Positions 34,691 to 45,098 of a stretch of 64,000 nucleotides of DNA are shown here, piece by piece; positions within the stretch are counted from its first letter, which is position 1; each line of letters opens with the position of its first letter. The stretch spans positions 76,480,781-76,544,780 of the forward strand of contig CM059199.1 in NCBI GenBank assembly GCA_030323885.1, written 5' to 3'. The stretch comes from Branchipolynoe longqiensis. Taxonomy: Eukaryota; Annelida; Polychaeta; Phyllodocida; Polynoidae. The notes beneath the pieces are model-generated. The model did no database searches. It was not told where the DNA came from and was given only the letters and a program-made list of their open reading frames with translations. Position numbers and translations under genes: made by a program.

Positions 34691-34916
34691 AATTAACTAA
34701 GATCCTCTTTACACTATTCAGACCATTTAACTTACGTACTGTAGACTAATTGTAAAATAGACTCAGCCACTATGAGGTTTCGTCTAATTTGAAACCCATC
34801 TAAGATAGATGTCCCGTGTGTAACCTGAATAGTAGAAAGCCCGTGTGACATATATGTATGTCTACTAATACTAGGTTAATTTCTCGTCTTTACTTGGCCA
34901 TTTGGCTCCATGACTG

Positions 34917-35008
34917 GGCGCGGTGGCTGAATCCGTCGAGCGCGGGCCTCACGTGTGGGAGATGGGGAATTCGGTTTCGAGTCGAGTCAAACCAATGACT
35001 TATAAAAT
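34917..35008 (+). mobile_element. SINE family 1, 5' head only
   Basis: GCGCGGTGGCTGAATCCGTC and the linker GAGTCGAGTCAAACCAATGA; truncated where LINE-derived sequence starts. Confidence 0.65.
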
Positions 35009-35144
35009 AGATTTTTTTAAAATATTTGTTCACTGAGGCTGTATTTATACTGTCCATAGGATATAGGCCCGGGTACCCAGGCTTGTTATCAATGCTGGCC
35101 AGTTGTAGTGTTGGTGTTATCTTACTGTAAAATTGTCCAATCTA

Positions 35145-35360
35145 ATGGCATGAGGATATATGTGAAACTACTATAATAAATTGCAACTTGTCTATATAAT
35201 GGTAAATGGTGATATATAAAATCCAAAGGCATATGAGGGATATGTGGAGTTGGTAAACTATTACTCATTAGGTATAGACATTGTATAGTAAAATAGTCTT
35301 TGGAGGAGTGTCACTTCCTAGAATAGTCTTTGGAGGAGTCACCTCACATACCCCTCCCCC
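35145..35360 (+). repeat. Dispersed repeat shared with 54125-54360
   Basis: CTATAATAAATTGCAACTTG, ATGGTAAATGG, CAAAGGCATA and GTCACCTCACATACCCCTCC occur in the same order in both places. Confidence 0.75.
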
Positions 35361-35829
35361 CATGGTGTTATTTATGGATCATTGGCCACTACAAGGCACT
35401 GTAGCCAGCATAACAAGGCCTTGGATACAACAGATTGAACTCTGATTGGTGGATCAACCCATGTGACCACTGCCATCTTGGATTCTAGAAACCTATATAA
35501 GATAATAAATCAAGGCATCTCACTCTCCTACTTTCACTCTTTACCTACTTGCCTTCATTACCTGTATTGATTTCTCTTGGCTTGTCCACACCACCCACAC
35601 CACCAGCAGATAGATAATTGGTTGGTATGGTTACTAGCCTATATTTTTTTTTTTTTTTTTTCGTGGCATATATGTATATATTTTTTCTACTCTTATTACT
35701 AGACTAGCCTACTCATATTTACATGTCATAGGCTTGTATGTAGCTGTGTGGTGTGTTATCTGGCTACTTTTGGCATGGTTACCTTCCATTGGGCGTCCCG
35801 CTGGTGGGCCGTGACATATCACATGCCCC

Positions 35830-36327
35830 NNNNNNNNNNNNNNNNNNNNNNNNNNNNNNNNNNNNNNNNNNNNNNNNNNNNNNNNNNNNNNNNNNNNNNN
35901 NNNNNNNNNNNNNNNNNNNNNNNNNNNNNNNNNNNNNNNNNNNNNNNNNNNNNNNNNNNNNNNNNNNNNNNNNNNNNNNNNNNNNNNNNNNNNNNNNNNN
36001 NNNNNNNNNNNNNNNNNNNNNNNNNNNNNNNNNNNNNNNNNNNNNNNNNNNNNNNNNNNNNNNNNNNNNNNNNNNNNNNNNNNNNNNNNNNNNNNNNNNN
36101 NNNNNNNNNNNNNNNNNNNNNNNNNNNNNNNNNNNNNNNNNNNNNNNNNNNNNNNNNNNNNNNNNNNNNNNNNNNNNNNNNNNNNNNNNNNNNNNNNNNN
36201 NNNNNNNNNNNNNNNNNNNNNNNNNNNNNNNNNNNNNNNNNNNNNNNNNNNNNNNNNNNNNNNNNNNNNNNNNNNNNNNNNNNNNNNNNNNNNNNNNNNN
36301 NNNNNNNNNNNNNNNNNNNNNNNNNNN
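35830..36327. other. Assembly gap (498 N)
   Basis: A run of N inside the LINE. Open frames running through it are artefacts. Confidence 1.
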
Positions 36328-37122
36328 TAGGTGGTTTTGTAGTGTTTCTTTTGAGTAGTTTTTTAGGGATCTGCCCATCTTATATTTATATTGGCTTGTG
36401 CTTTTGAGTTTTTTCCTCATTACATATATTAGCTCATGGTCACTTATACCCCAGCTTCTAGTGCCCCATTTTGTGGCATGGTTTGAGTTGGTTAGTATTA
36501 GGTCAATTGTTGAGCTATTGTTTCCTAGTCTTGTGCTGTCTGTAATAAGTTGCTGTAGCCCTAGGATCTTGATAGTGGTTTGTAGCATTAGTTTATTTTT
36601 GTCGTTGCTACTGTAGTTTATGTTGAAGTCCCCTAGCACAAAGATTTCTGCATTTGTTAGTTTTCTCATTGTATTTATGCTTTTCTCTAGAGTTTCAAGG
36701 AATGTTTCAATATCCCCGGATGGTGGTCTATAGAGGCTTGCTATGGCTATGTTAGCCTGCTTCTCGTTCTTTATTAGGCACCATAGTAGCCCCAGGTGTT
36801 CATTTGAGTTGTTTGCTATTTTTAGGGCCTCAGTGTCTAGATTTTTTGAGGTTTTGCAGTAGATTGCAACACCTCCACCTTTTTTTGTTAGGTTTGCTAT
36901 GTTAATTTGCTGTTTGCCATTACGTATAAGCCTATATCCTTCTATGTTGAGGGTGTTGTCTTGATGTCTCTCAGTGAACCATGTTTCTGACAGTGTTAAA
37001 ACATCAAGATTTTCATTTTTTAGGTGCATTTTTATTGTGTCTATTTTATTGGATGCACTCTGGCAGTTTAGGTGGGCAAAGTGCGTGCCCCTTCCCAGCC
37101 TGCATTCAGTTTCATCTACCAT
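36328..37122 (-). pseudogene. LINE ORF2 endonuclease domain (incomplete because of the gap)
   Basis: Opens at MVDETECRLGRGTHFAHLNC, then the apurinic-type endonuclease signature: LTLSETWF (catalytic E), SLYRPPSGD, FVLGDFNINY (D, N), STIDLILT and WGISDHELIY (SDH). These residues nick the target DNA for target-primed reverse transcription. The open frame reaches the gap unbroken, so it may be intact, but the RT cannot be read. Same family as 46590-48700. Confidence 0.85.
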
Positions 37123-37365
37123 CTTTCTTTACCTTTAGGTTCGGCGTTTGTTAGATTTCGCGAGTTTTTAACTTTGTTTAGATTGTTTTATGGGTGTATG
37201 GGCTGGTGCATGCAGTACATATGCCCTGTTTTGTTATATAGTTTCATACATAATTAATAAGTTATTTTGCTGTTTTGCTTGCTTGGGTTTACTGTGTCTA
37301 TTTTATATTTACTTTATTTTGCTTATTAATTTTGGTTTCTATTCTTTAGCATTTGTGAGGCTTAC

Positions 37366-37745
37366 CTTGACTTTTTGTAGGATTTCTCCCATTCTATTCT
37401 TGTATCCCTGTTTGACTGTTTCCCCTTCACTGGCACTGTCCAGGAACCTACCTGAGCCCCAGTATGGGCACTTTGTGCACTGTCTGAATGCATTGCCTGG
37501 AGCATTGATTAATTGTTTCTTTAATTTCTCATTTTGAGTGAATTTCGCACATACGATGTCTTCCAGGACTTTTTCGTTGGCTTTGCACCATTCTGGCGAT
37601 CTCCATATTTTCTTTGCCATTGCCTTTATCGTGTATGGATTTTCTGCATTGTCTATCAGCCTCATTAGGTCATGTTTTTCGTGAAATTTGGCCATGATAG
37701 AACAGTAGTATTGTTCGGCTGATGTGTATTTCTTTCCTTCTTTGC
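37366..37745 (-). CDS. NADAR-domain gene, exon (380 nt)
   Basis: Encodes most of a NADAR (YbiA-like) domain: KKYTSAEQYYCSIMAKF, then ...NPYTIKAMAKKI, W.....VLEDIVCAKFTQN, and PYWGSGRF near the end, followed by KNRMGEILQKVK. In this family the SxEQ glutamate and the WG.G loop line the pocket. Members are N-glycosidases acting on riboflavin intermediates or on ADP-ribosylated guanine. Acceptor: T-run then GATCACAG (exon from 37745); donor AAG|GTAAGC (exon end 37366). Phase 1 at the 5' side fits the exon at 38104-37990. The next exon would lie beyond the LINE. Host gene and LINE-associated origin are both possible. Confidence 0.7.
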
Positions 37746-37989
37746 CTGTGATCTATTCATGTAAAAAAAAAAACAAGTTCACATTTATTTAGCAAAGTAA
37801 CCACTAGAATGAGACTAACTATTAGTTGGGGTATGGACGGAACTCTAATAATTCACACTAAGTATATCCTACGGTCTACCAAAAGCAAGGGAAGCACCTC
37901 AGACACTCAGCCCCCAAACAGGAGTAACAACAGGAAATAAAGCAAGGGATGGGTGGGTGGGAAATTTCAGAACGCAGAGGTTCCTTTAC

Positions 37990-38104
37990 CGTTGAGCCTA
38001 AAGTTTGAAAACTGATCCGTACCCTGTGGAGTTACAGCAGTGAATGTCCGTTGTCGATGTTTAGCTTTACCAGGAAACCATCTGTCCCCATAGTGATATG
38101 AATG
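37990..38104 (-). CDS. NADAR-domain gene, upstream exon (about 115 nt)
   Basis: The - strand frame HYGDRWFPGKAKHRQRTF...GTDQFSNFRLNG ends at AACG|GTAAAG (37989). The FSNF motif is the expected N-terminal NADAR signature (FxxxxxxLSNF), and the one-base remainder completes the first codon of the next exon. The 5' border is uncertain: TAG precedes 38104 and the pyrimidine tract there is poor, so it may be a true acceptor or a stop. Confidence 0.6.
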
Positions 38105-38117
38105 CTACTATTTTTTG

Positions 38118-38323
38118 TGTACGAGGATGCGCTGGTAACACGTTATGAAGTTATCCTGGAACCCCATCACGGTCTCCAACGTCATGAATGCCTCACGTTA
38201 CTAATAACCTGCACAATTTATACGAGGAAGCACTGGTAACGCATCATGAAATTATTCTGGTACACCAGCACGGTCTCCAGCGTCATGAATTACTCATGTT
38301 ACCAGCAACATGCACAATGTGGT
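38118..38323 (+). repeat. Direct duplication, two copies of about 103 bp
   Basis: TACGAGGA.GC.CTGGTAAC ... CACGGTCTCCA.CGTCATGAA ... TGCACAAT occurs twice in tandem. Confidence 0.75.
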
Positions 38324-38401
38324 AAAGCTGAGATTGGATAGTCCCGTGATGTTTCCGACACTGCTTGCTGGCGTGCTGGATGGGCGTGCGTGTGCTCCAG
38401 T

Positions 38402-39602
38402 CTATGGGGTCCCACACGTCAGAGCTGTGCCATTATCCACTGGTGGAAGGGCCGGGTCGGAGAGTCGCCAGCCGACTTCCGAGCCTCCCGCTTGTAATCC
38501 CGTCGGCGGAACAGGGAAAGCAGGGAATGGGGCTGGTATTTGAGGCTCTGGACGAGGTGCTTGTGGAATCTGTTGTTCCTTCTGGCGTGGTAGTTGTTGT
38601 GATTGGGAGCGTAACCGCTTTGCCAAGGCGAAACTTTCCGTGTAGAACTCTGCCAAAAGGGAGGTGTCGATTTCTTCTGCTTTCGACCCCAGCCATTATC
38701 CCCACAGCATCGGCGGCGACACTTTCATCGGCTGTAGTATCCTGCTTAGCCGGGCCCTGCAGTATTCCAGCCTCCTCCTGCTGGTCCAGCAGGTTTGACA
38801 GCAATTGGTCAATGTCGGTGCTGGTGTTGGGTTTTCGGGGGTTGGCCTTCCTCTTGGTTGCTGCGTTGCTGCTGCCAGTGCTGGTTGACTTGCCAATGGT
38901 GGAATCTGGTCAGGTGGTGTCAAATTGTCGTCATCGTCATCACCGCACATAGATAGTAGGGTGAGAGGGGCTGGACTGGAAGTCAAAGCTGTTGCTGCTG
39001 TGGCTGTAGCTGTTGCTGTGGTTGTTGCTGTCAAAGCCGCTGGGAGGGGTTGCAACCGGGACTGCAACGTCACACCAGATCTCAACGGCTGCCACACGAT
39101 GTGACTCCTGAGGAATCCGAAATGCTCCTGGATGTATATTTCCCAATCTGACAACTCCCTCGCTGCGGCACCAGACTTCAAATCGCTCAATTTCTTTACC
39201 TTTGTCTGTATTGACTTGTACCAGGTGATGAGCGGTTTAGGGTAGTGCAACCCCATCTCCTTAGCCTTCTCCCACGCATGTCTCTCTAATGTGGTGTTCT
39301 TGTAGTCGCTACGTCCTTTCACATAAATGTAGTCATGCAACCGTAACCACTCTGACATCTCGATGTGCTGGTCACTTGTCAGAGGTACAGCGTCCAGCTT
39401 CTTGCGCTTCACTGTCGTCTTCTCCTGTGACAACGGGACTGCTGGAGGCGACATCCCAGACAGAGTCCTCCTCGGAAGACAAAGCAGAAGTTGAGGGTGA
39501 GGGTGCTGGTATCCTCCGCGCTTTGGTGGCGACCTTGTGTGTGGCAGGCTCCTTCTGCGCAACCCTCTTGGATGCAATTCTCTTCCCAGTTGGTTTGGTC
39601 AT
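38402..39602 (-). pseudogene. MADF-domain (Myb/SANT-like) gene, frameshifted
   Basis: The ATG at 39602 begins a Lys/Arg/Ser-rich N-terminus that stops near 39372. The frame then continues at -1 with a MADF domain, EMSEWLRLHDYIYVKGRSDYKNTTL ... HAWEKAKEMGL ... LITWYKSIQTKVKKL ... LSDWEIYIQEHFGFL (39300-39090). After an Ala/Thr-rich run and a DDDDD block the message shifts again near 38840 (LLSNLLDQQEEAG) and near 38650 (EFYTESFALAKRL). MADF domains bind DNA and occur in cellular regulators and as partners of PIF/Harbinger transposases. Three frame changes suggest a pseudogene or unrecognised splicing. Confidence 0.65.
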
Positions 39603-39660
39603 GATCAGAAGTCTCTTTGGCGCTGCTGGATTTGGAAATGAGCCCTCCAGCGCCACGTGT

Positions 39661-39668
39661 CTTTTATA
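39661..39668 (-). promoter_or_regulatory. TATA box of the MADF-domain gene
   Basis: TATAAAAG on the - strand, about 60 bases before the ATG at 39602, and followed by CACGTG (39651-39657 area). Confidence 0.6.
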
Positions 39669-39674
39669 CTCACA

Positions 39675-40060
39675 GCTTTCCGGGAGTAGTCCGGGGGTGG
39701 ACCGGGGTTGAACCGGGGATGGTCCAGGCTGTCCAGGGGTGGTCCGGGGTCATCAGGGGGGTCTCCGGCCCGGTCCAGGTACAATCTGAGGAAACACTGG
39801 GGAGTCTGTGGGTGGCTGGGGTCGATCAGGGGTGGTCCGGCGTCGATCCGGGGTCATCCAGGACCGATCCGGGACTACTCCATGGATACACCGGGTAGTG
39901 CGGGGGTGGTCCGGCTCAGTCTGGGGCGATCCAGCCTCTGGTCTGGGGCTAGTCTGTGGCTCGTCCGGGTAGGTGTGACCGCGAGGCCAAAAACTACCAA
40001 AATAGCGATTTTATCTGGGGCTGTCCAGGACAGTCCGGGTAGGTGTGACTGGGGCTTAAG
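39675..40060 (+). repeat. Degenerate GGTCCGGGG / GATCCGGGG repeat
   Basis: At least 15 scattered copies of GGT(C/G)CGGGG-like decamers with irregular spacing, directly upstream of the MADF-gene TATA box. Confidence 0.7.
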
Positions 40061-40494
40061 GAAAAACCATCGTTACCAATGAGCAAATATAGCAGTTCAA
40101 AATTAGTTTATTTGAATTTGATTTTCCCATAAAGTATGGTACTATTGTTCTTCCTGCCTGTGCACCCAAATGCGTCTCTCTAAACTAATAATAGGTAACT
40201 AGCAAATACTTCAATTGTTCATTTAAATTTCCACAGACAAAAAAGGGCACTGGGCTGCAATGTGACTCCGACGCAGGGCCTGGCGTTGTATTGGAATGAC
40301 GTCATAGTGCGAGCTGGGTGCTGGTGTTTACTAGAAGCATTGTACAATTTGGAAACGTAAATAGAGAACGAATGTGTTTTGTACCTAACTTCTGTAAGAC
40401 GAGAGAAGGATGTCAGTTCAACTTAACTAATACCACCCTCCAACAAACCATGAAATGCTTCAGTTATAGGCTAACTCTGCCCTTCTCTCACCAG

Positions 40495-40794
40495 GCCATG
40501 GAGCGAGGGGAGGAGGAGTGTTCCATCTGCCTCAACCACATCTTCCGACTCTCCAGCAACCACAACTCTCCCTGCCCGCCGTGCGCCGAGGGCGGGCCGG
40601 CAGCGAGCGGGGGCGGGCCGGCGGCGGGCGGGGGCGGGCCGGCGGCGGGCGATGTGGGACGGAAGGCCGTGCTCCTGTCCTGCTCGCACGTCTTCCACCA
40701 GACGTGCTTTGAGGCGCTCGAGCAGTTCGCCGTGGGAGAACGACGTTTCCTGTGTCCCGTATGTAGGTCAAACTACCAGAAGAGGCTGCTGTGA
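40495..40794 (+). CDS. RING-H2 finger, last exon of an RNF32-like gene
   Basis: Acceptor TTCTCTCACCAG at 40494. The exon encodes EECSICLNHIF, a long Gly/Pro/Ala loop (three GGGPAA-type repeats), then LLSCSHVFHQTCFEALEQF and FLCPVCRSNYQKRLL before TGA. Ligands are C-x2-C, C-x-H-x2-H-x2-C and C-x2-C, the C3H2C3 pattern of E3 ubiquitin ligases. The end LCPVCRSNYQK resembles the C-terminus of RNF32, from memory. Upstream exons are not seen in the window. The glycine-rich loop widens the first zinc site and is GC-repetitive. Confidence 0.75.
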   Translation, partial: AMERGEEECSICLNHIFRLSSNHNSPCPPCAEGGPAASGGGPAAGGGGPAAGDVGRKAVLLSCSHVFHQTCFEALEQFAVGERRFLCPVCRSNYQKRLL

Positions 40795-40839
40795 TGTTGA
40801 GGCACGGCTTCAGCCAGAGGAGTCGATATAGTCGACCAT

Positions 40840-41078
40840 CAGCATTCACTCACACACACTCACACACGCACACGCACTCAGTCACACACACACACACTCA
40901 CACACACAGAGGAGCCGAATAGTCGACGATCAACACACACACACACACACACATTCATACACTCTCACTCACACACACTCACACACTCAAGCACACATAC
41001 ACTCACACACACATACACTCAGTCACACACACTCACAAATACACACACTCACACACTCTCACGCACAGACACACACGG
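40840..41078 (+). repeat. CA-rich microsatellite
   Basis: (CA)n and CACT units, with GGAG(T/C)CGA.TAGTCGAC repeated at about 40818 and 40911; directly 3' of the RING exon. Confidence 0.9.
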
Positions 41079-41142
41079 GAGCTGACCCGGTGTGCCGTCA
41101 GGGCCGACCCTGTGTCAGAGGTGTCCAGGCGAGCGAAGCCGG

Positions 41143-41603
41143 TGTGGCGGTTTCACCGTGTTCCCGTGCTCAAACGTGTACCTCGCTTCTGCGCATGCAT
41201 CAGAATCTAAAAACCATGGCCGTAATCGATTAACACTACCCGGGCGACTCGGGTCATCCCAGTCGTCAGAATTTCAAATAGAACACGGCGAGTGGAGTCG
41301 ACAAATACACGTGCCATGTGCAAAAAAAGAATAACTTAGATTAATTAAATGGAAATATAGGTAAACTAGGCCAACCTAAAATAATTTAAATCCTATTTTG
41401 CTGTAGTTTTATCGGTTATTTTAAAAAAAAGAAAAAATTGTTCACCCGAGCACAGAGAAGCGTATTCGATTATTCGACCCGAGTTTGTAGGATGTGCGCA
41501 TGCGCCAATAAGTGTCTCGGGTGACCCGAGTTGATGCGAAATCCGCGCATGCATAGAAGCAACGGGACACGTCTGAGCATGGGAACACGCTGAAACCGCC
41601 ACA
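41143..41603. mobile_element. MITE family A, reverse copy
   Basis: TGTGGCGGTTTCACCGTGTT at the left and AACACGCTGAAACCGCCACA at the right, flanked by CCGG (41139-41142 and 41604-41607). Confidence 0.88.
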
Positions 41604-41651
41604 CCGGGTCGCCCTTTATTGCGCCTGACGACTGTGAAAGTGGCCCGGCGT

Positions 41652-42345
41652 TACCAGTACTAGTGTTGGAGCTATTCTCAAAGCATTGTTAATCACAACT
41701 GATGGCTGTGAGCAGTCAGATTGCCACTACTAGTGTTGGAGCTATTCTCAAAGCATTGTTAATCACAACTGATGGTTGTGAGCAGTCAGATTACCAGTAC
41801 TAGTGTTGGAGCTATTCTCAAAGCAATCACAACTGATGGTTGTGAGCAGTCAGATTACCAGTACTAGTGTTGGAGCTATTCTCAAAGCATTGTAATCACA
41901 ACTGATGGCTGTGAGCAGTCAGATTACCAGTACTAGTGTTGGAGCTATTCTCAAAGCATTGTTAATCACAACTGATGGCTGTGAGCAGTCAGATTACCAG
42001 TACTAGTGTTGGAGCTATTCTCAAAGCATTGTTAATCACAACTGATGGTTGTGAGCAGTCAGATTACCAGTACTAGTGTTGGAGCTATTCTCAAAGCATT
42101 GTTAATCACAACTGATGGCTGTGAGCAGTCAGATTACCAGTACTAGTGTTGGAGCTATTCTCAAAGCATTGTTAATCACAACTGATGGTTGTGAGCAGTC
42201 AGATTACCAGTACTAGTGTTGGAGCTATTCTCAAAGCAATCACAACTGATGGTTGTGAGCAGTCAGATTACCAGTACTAGTGTTGGAGCTATTCTCAAAG
42301 CATTGTTAATCACAACTGATGGCTGTGAGCAGTCAGATTGCCTGT
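41652..42345 (+). repeat. 70-bp tandem array, about 10 copies
   Basis: Unit CCAGTACTAGTGTTGGAGCT + ATTCTCAAAGCATTGTTAAT + CACAACTGATGGCTGTGAGC + AGTCAGATTA. Two units lack CATTGTTA. In units with GGTTGTGA, TCACAAC and GTTGTGA form a 7-bp hairpin. Confidence 0.95.
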
Positions 42346-42374
42346 TCTACAATTCACAACGCTCGTATCGGTGA

Positions 42375-42480
42375 TTAAAGTTGCATGGTCTGATGAAGCA
42401 TATTTTCAAAACCAAAATGCTTCCCTACATTTAATCCTATATCCCAACTACCATGTAGATGCGTGACCTAATACTTGGGG
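42375..42480 (+). repeat. TTAA-type MITE, one end
   Basis: TTAAAGTTGCATGGTCTGAT and TTTTCAAAACCAAAA; truncated. Confidence 0.6.
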
Positions 42481-42755
42481 GCTGCTTATAAGCAATAATT
42501 ACTGCATTGTTTAGACCCGTCCTCTGGACAACTACTCTGAATAGTTCAAAACATAATAAAGCAGGGACAACTCTGATAAAGTAGTTGAATCTCATGACTT
42601 CTCATTCGTCTAGCCCTCATTCCAAATAACACATGCAGTTTAGTCAGGTTCCAGGATGTCCCATAGCAATTTGGTGGTGTACAGAGGGGCCCTGCAGAGA
42701 ATTCATTATATTTGTGTAATATTATAATTCATTATATCGATGGCCAGCAAAGTTT
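42481..42755. other. Unassigned interval
   Basis: No gene or recognised repeat between the truncated MITE and a SINE tail. Confidence 0.5.
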
Positions 42756-42759
42756 AGTT

Positions 42760-42845
42760 GAATGTTCTTTTGGTTTTGGAGGTTCATGTCCTAGCAACAT
42801 TTACGGTCATCAGGATGGGTGCTGACTTGTGACATGATGGATTCA
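42760..42845 (-). mobile_element. SINE family 1, tail fragment
   Basis: TTTTGGAGGTTCATGTCCTA ... GGTGCTGACTTGTGACA; cut by the MITE that begins at 42853. Confidence 0.6.
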
Positions 42846-42852
42846 CTCTGTG

Positions 42853-43175
42853 TTAAAGCTGCATAGTCCGATGAAAACATACAATTTTCAAAACCAAAAC
42901 AATTATCTACATTTGATTCTACATATCTCACTTAGATACTGCTGCACTTATTAAACATTTGTCATCACAAAGAGGGGAATACTGAGTCAATTTAATAGAA
43001 CCTGTTACTGCAGAAGCCTATCGTGGTAGAGTTTTGGCAAGCTTGCCAAAATTAATTTTGCATGTTTGCACTAAGTTAACCATTTAAAGTAAAAGTTACT
43101 TCAAACTAAAGTAAGGTAGATTATAATGACCAACCTAACATATTTATCTCAGAAAATGACAGAAACTCAAAACCA
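42853..43175. mobile_element. TTAA-type MITE, nearly full length
   Basis: TTAAAGCTGCATAGTCCGAT at 42853; interior AATAGAACCTGTTACTGCAG and TTTGGCAAGCTTGCCAAAAT; right side AGAAAATGACAGAAACTCAA, then a decayed end. It serves as the working consensus for the family. Confidence 0.75.
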
Positions 43176-43299
43176 ACTTTACTAGTCAGTGATTTGGGCT
43201 ACATGTGGTATGGTGACCTCAGGAGTTTGCTTCTTAAGAACGGTATCGGCCAGATGCCTGCAGTCTGTTCGCTTCTTTGTTCGGGTTCTAACCGCACGC

Positions 43300-43590
43300 G
43301 GTGCAAGTCGGTGAAAGTGCCGGCTGCAAGGTCGCCAATTTGAATCCTAGCCGCGTCAAATGAATCACATACAAAATTCATACTTGCCACTTGGCATTAA
43401 TTACTAGGATATGTCAAGGACTGGATAGCTCAGTATCAGGATAATGTGACTGAGATATTGGGTCATGCCGCTGCCAGCCTGGTTTCTCAGTGGGGCAGCA
43501 CTATAAAGTCGCCATGAGTACGCACTGTCGGTACCCATCCTGATATGACCTTATATGTTACCATGATGTAAAACCCCAAAGAAAAAAAAC
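43300..43590 (+). mobile_element. SINE family 1
   Basis: A head rearranged by insertion (about 43200-43340), then CGCGTCAAATGAATCAC, central GGGGCAGCACTATAAAGTCG and tail ATGTAAAACCCCAAAG. Confidence 0.65.
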
Positions 43591-43675
43591 TTAGTGTCTT
43601 ACATCCTAACAAAGTCCTAGCAACATCCTAGCCATCACTTGCAAATCGGAGAATCAAACTCTGAATGGTTTAACC

Positions 43676-43895
43676 AGACGGGATGGCCGAATGAGTTAGA
43701 GCGTCCGTCTCCCGTGTTAGTAGATCGTGGGTTCGAATCCTGGTCGAGTCAAACCAATGACTTAATAATTGATACTTGTCGCTTCCTAGCCTGGCGCTCT
43801 GCATTATTAGGATAGGGCAAGGAGCAGTGGAATGAGGAAGACCAATCATCCACGATTGAAATTTCCCCTACTTAAACAACTAATGTACCCCAATT
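43676..43895 (+). mobile_element. SINE subfamily with the GGAATGAGGAAGACC 3' end
   Basis: Head GACGGGATGGCCGAATGAGT with a canonical GGTTCGAATCC B box, then the alternative 3' end shared with 13570-13776, ending CAACTAATGTACC. It gives the uninterrupted version of the site hit by the 784-bp element. Confidence 0.78.
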
Positions 43896-43899
43896 TCCT

Positions 43900-44544
43900 T
43901 TTTAAATGGCGTTGAACCAAGTCAGATCCCTCACTCTGATCTGAGACCACTTATTCTCAAATATATAAAATCAAAATGGCAACATGAATGGGACGAGCAT
44001 CCAAACAATAAGTTGCATAATATCACCCCCATGAATGGCAACAACTATATTGTACTAAATATTTACATTATTTTATCAAATAAAATTATATTGAATGTTG
44101 CATAATACCATAATTAGAATCCATGATGATAGGCAATTTGTTGGGGTTAATATATACAAAGAATCTCTATTAATATATAAGTTATAACACTTTATCAGAA
44201 GGAATTCTGTTGTGGTACCATCAATAGAAAAAGCTTGAACAGGCTGCCTACATTATTCTCACATGATCATCACAAGATTGGAATCCAGGTCACAACTACA
44301 GGAGTTTGTGTGTGCACACCAACATTACTTTGTATTCTGTTATTTCAAATATCAAACTTATGAAGAGTAGGGTTATGGTAGTCAACCTGATATATTTTAC
44401 CCATAAATATGGGGAAAACTAAAACGAGCACATTAGAATTTGCAACTTTAAAGTTACAACCAGTTTAGTAAAACGGACATTGAAACCGATGTTACAGCAA
44501 TACTGTTAAAGCCTGGGGAATGGATGTTCTCTTCCTGCTCAGCG
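43900..44544. other. AT-rich interval with a TTAA-MITE end
   Basis: 44340-44460 (AGTAGGGTTATGGTAGTCAACCTGATATATTT ... TTTGCAACTTTAAAG) is a decayed right end of the TTAA MITE; otherwise nothing recognised. Confidence 0.5.
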
Positions 44545-45098
44545 GGCTACGTGATTGATTGATTGGTGGTTGCTTTACGCCGTGTCGGCAGCATAGGCCA
44601 TATTCATGGCGAGAAATGTTTGTTTTTTGTTCAAACCATCGCTTTTACATGTAAAAGCAGACAATCAATTATGTGCCAATAGACACTCATTAAATTAGAA
44701 AGCTCACAATCATATATTTGTGGTCAAGGGAAACAAATTCCCATAGAAAAAGAAAAGTTTTATTAATAATTGATAGAATCTATTTAGTAAACTATATGAG
44801 GTGGTACAGTCCAGCTGCCCTCAAAAAGGCTAAAATGTTTTCCTGTTTTACCTTAGTAAAAAGGTCATGCATACTGTCTGCAGTGTAGAACTGTTGGCGC
44901 AGGGCCAAAAAATCAACGCAACTTAGTCAAATGTGTTTGAGTGTCAGCGGGGACTGACACCCAATACATTCAGGGGGAGGTTCCCCCTTGATCAGAAAAG
45001 CATGTGTAAGCCACGAGTGGCCAATACGGCAGCGGCTAAGGACCACTTGGTCCTGACGACCTCCCGCATGAGTCTGTGGTGGTTTTCCCACAAATGGT

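Larger units (their letters stand above)
35012..37130 (-). mobile_element. LINE (AP-endonuclease type), with an assembly gap and an insertion in its 3' UTR
   Basis: On the - strand the endonuclease starts at 37122 and the gap at 36327-35830 removes the RT. After the gap, GGGGCATGTGATATGTCACG and later ACATGTAAATATGAGTAGGC-like sequence match the 3' UTR of the + strand copy at 48180-48700. The 3' end is near 35012. The stretch of about 35145-35640 is foreign to that UTR. Confidence 0.8.

Noticed and set aside
35748..36407. Frames with about 160 undefined residues
   Set aside because: They run through the N gap and are not real.
38102..38260. A + strand frame over the two 103-bp repeats (YEDALVTRYEV...)
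   Set aside because: The unit length shifts the frame in the second copy and the product stops after about 50 codons; repeat similarity alone explains the pattern.
41652..42345. CRISPR array
   Set aside because: Units are contiguous 70-bp tandem repeats without unique spacers, in an animal genome.
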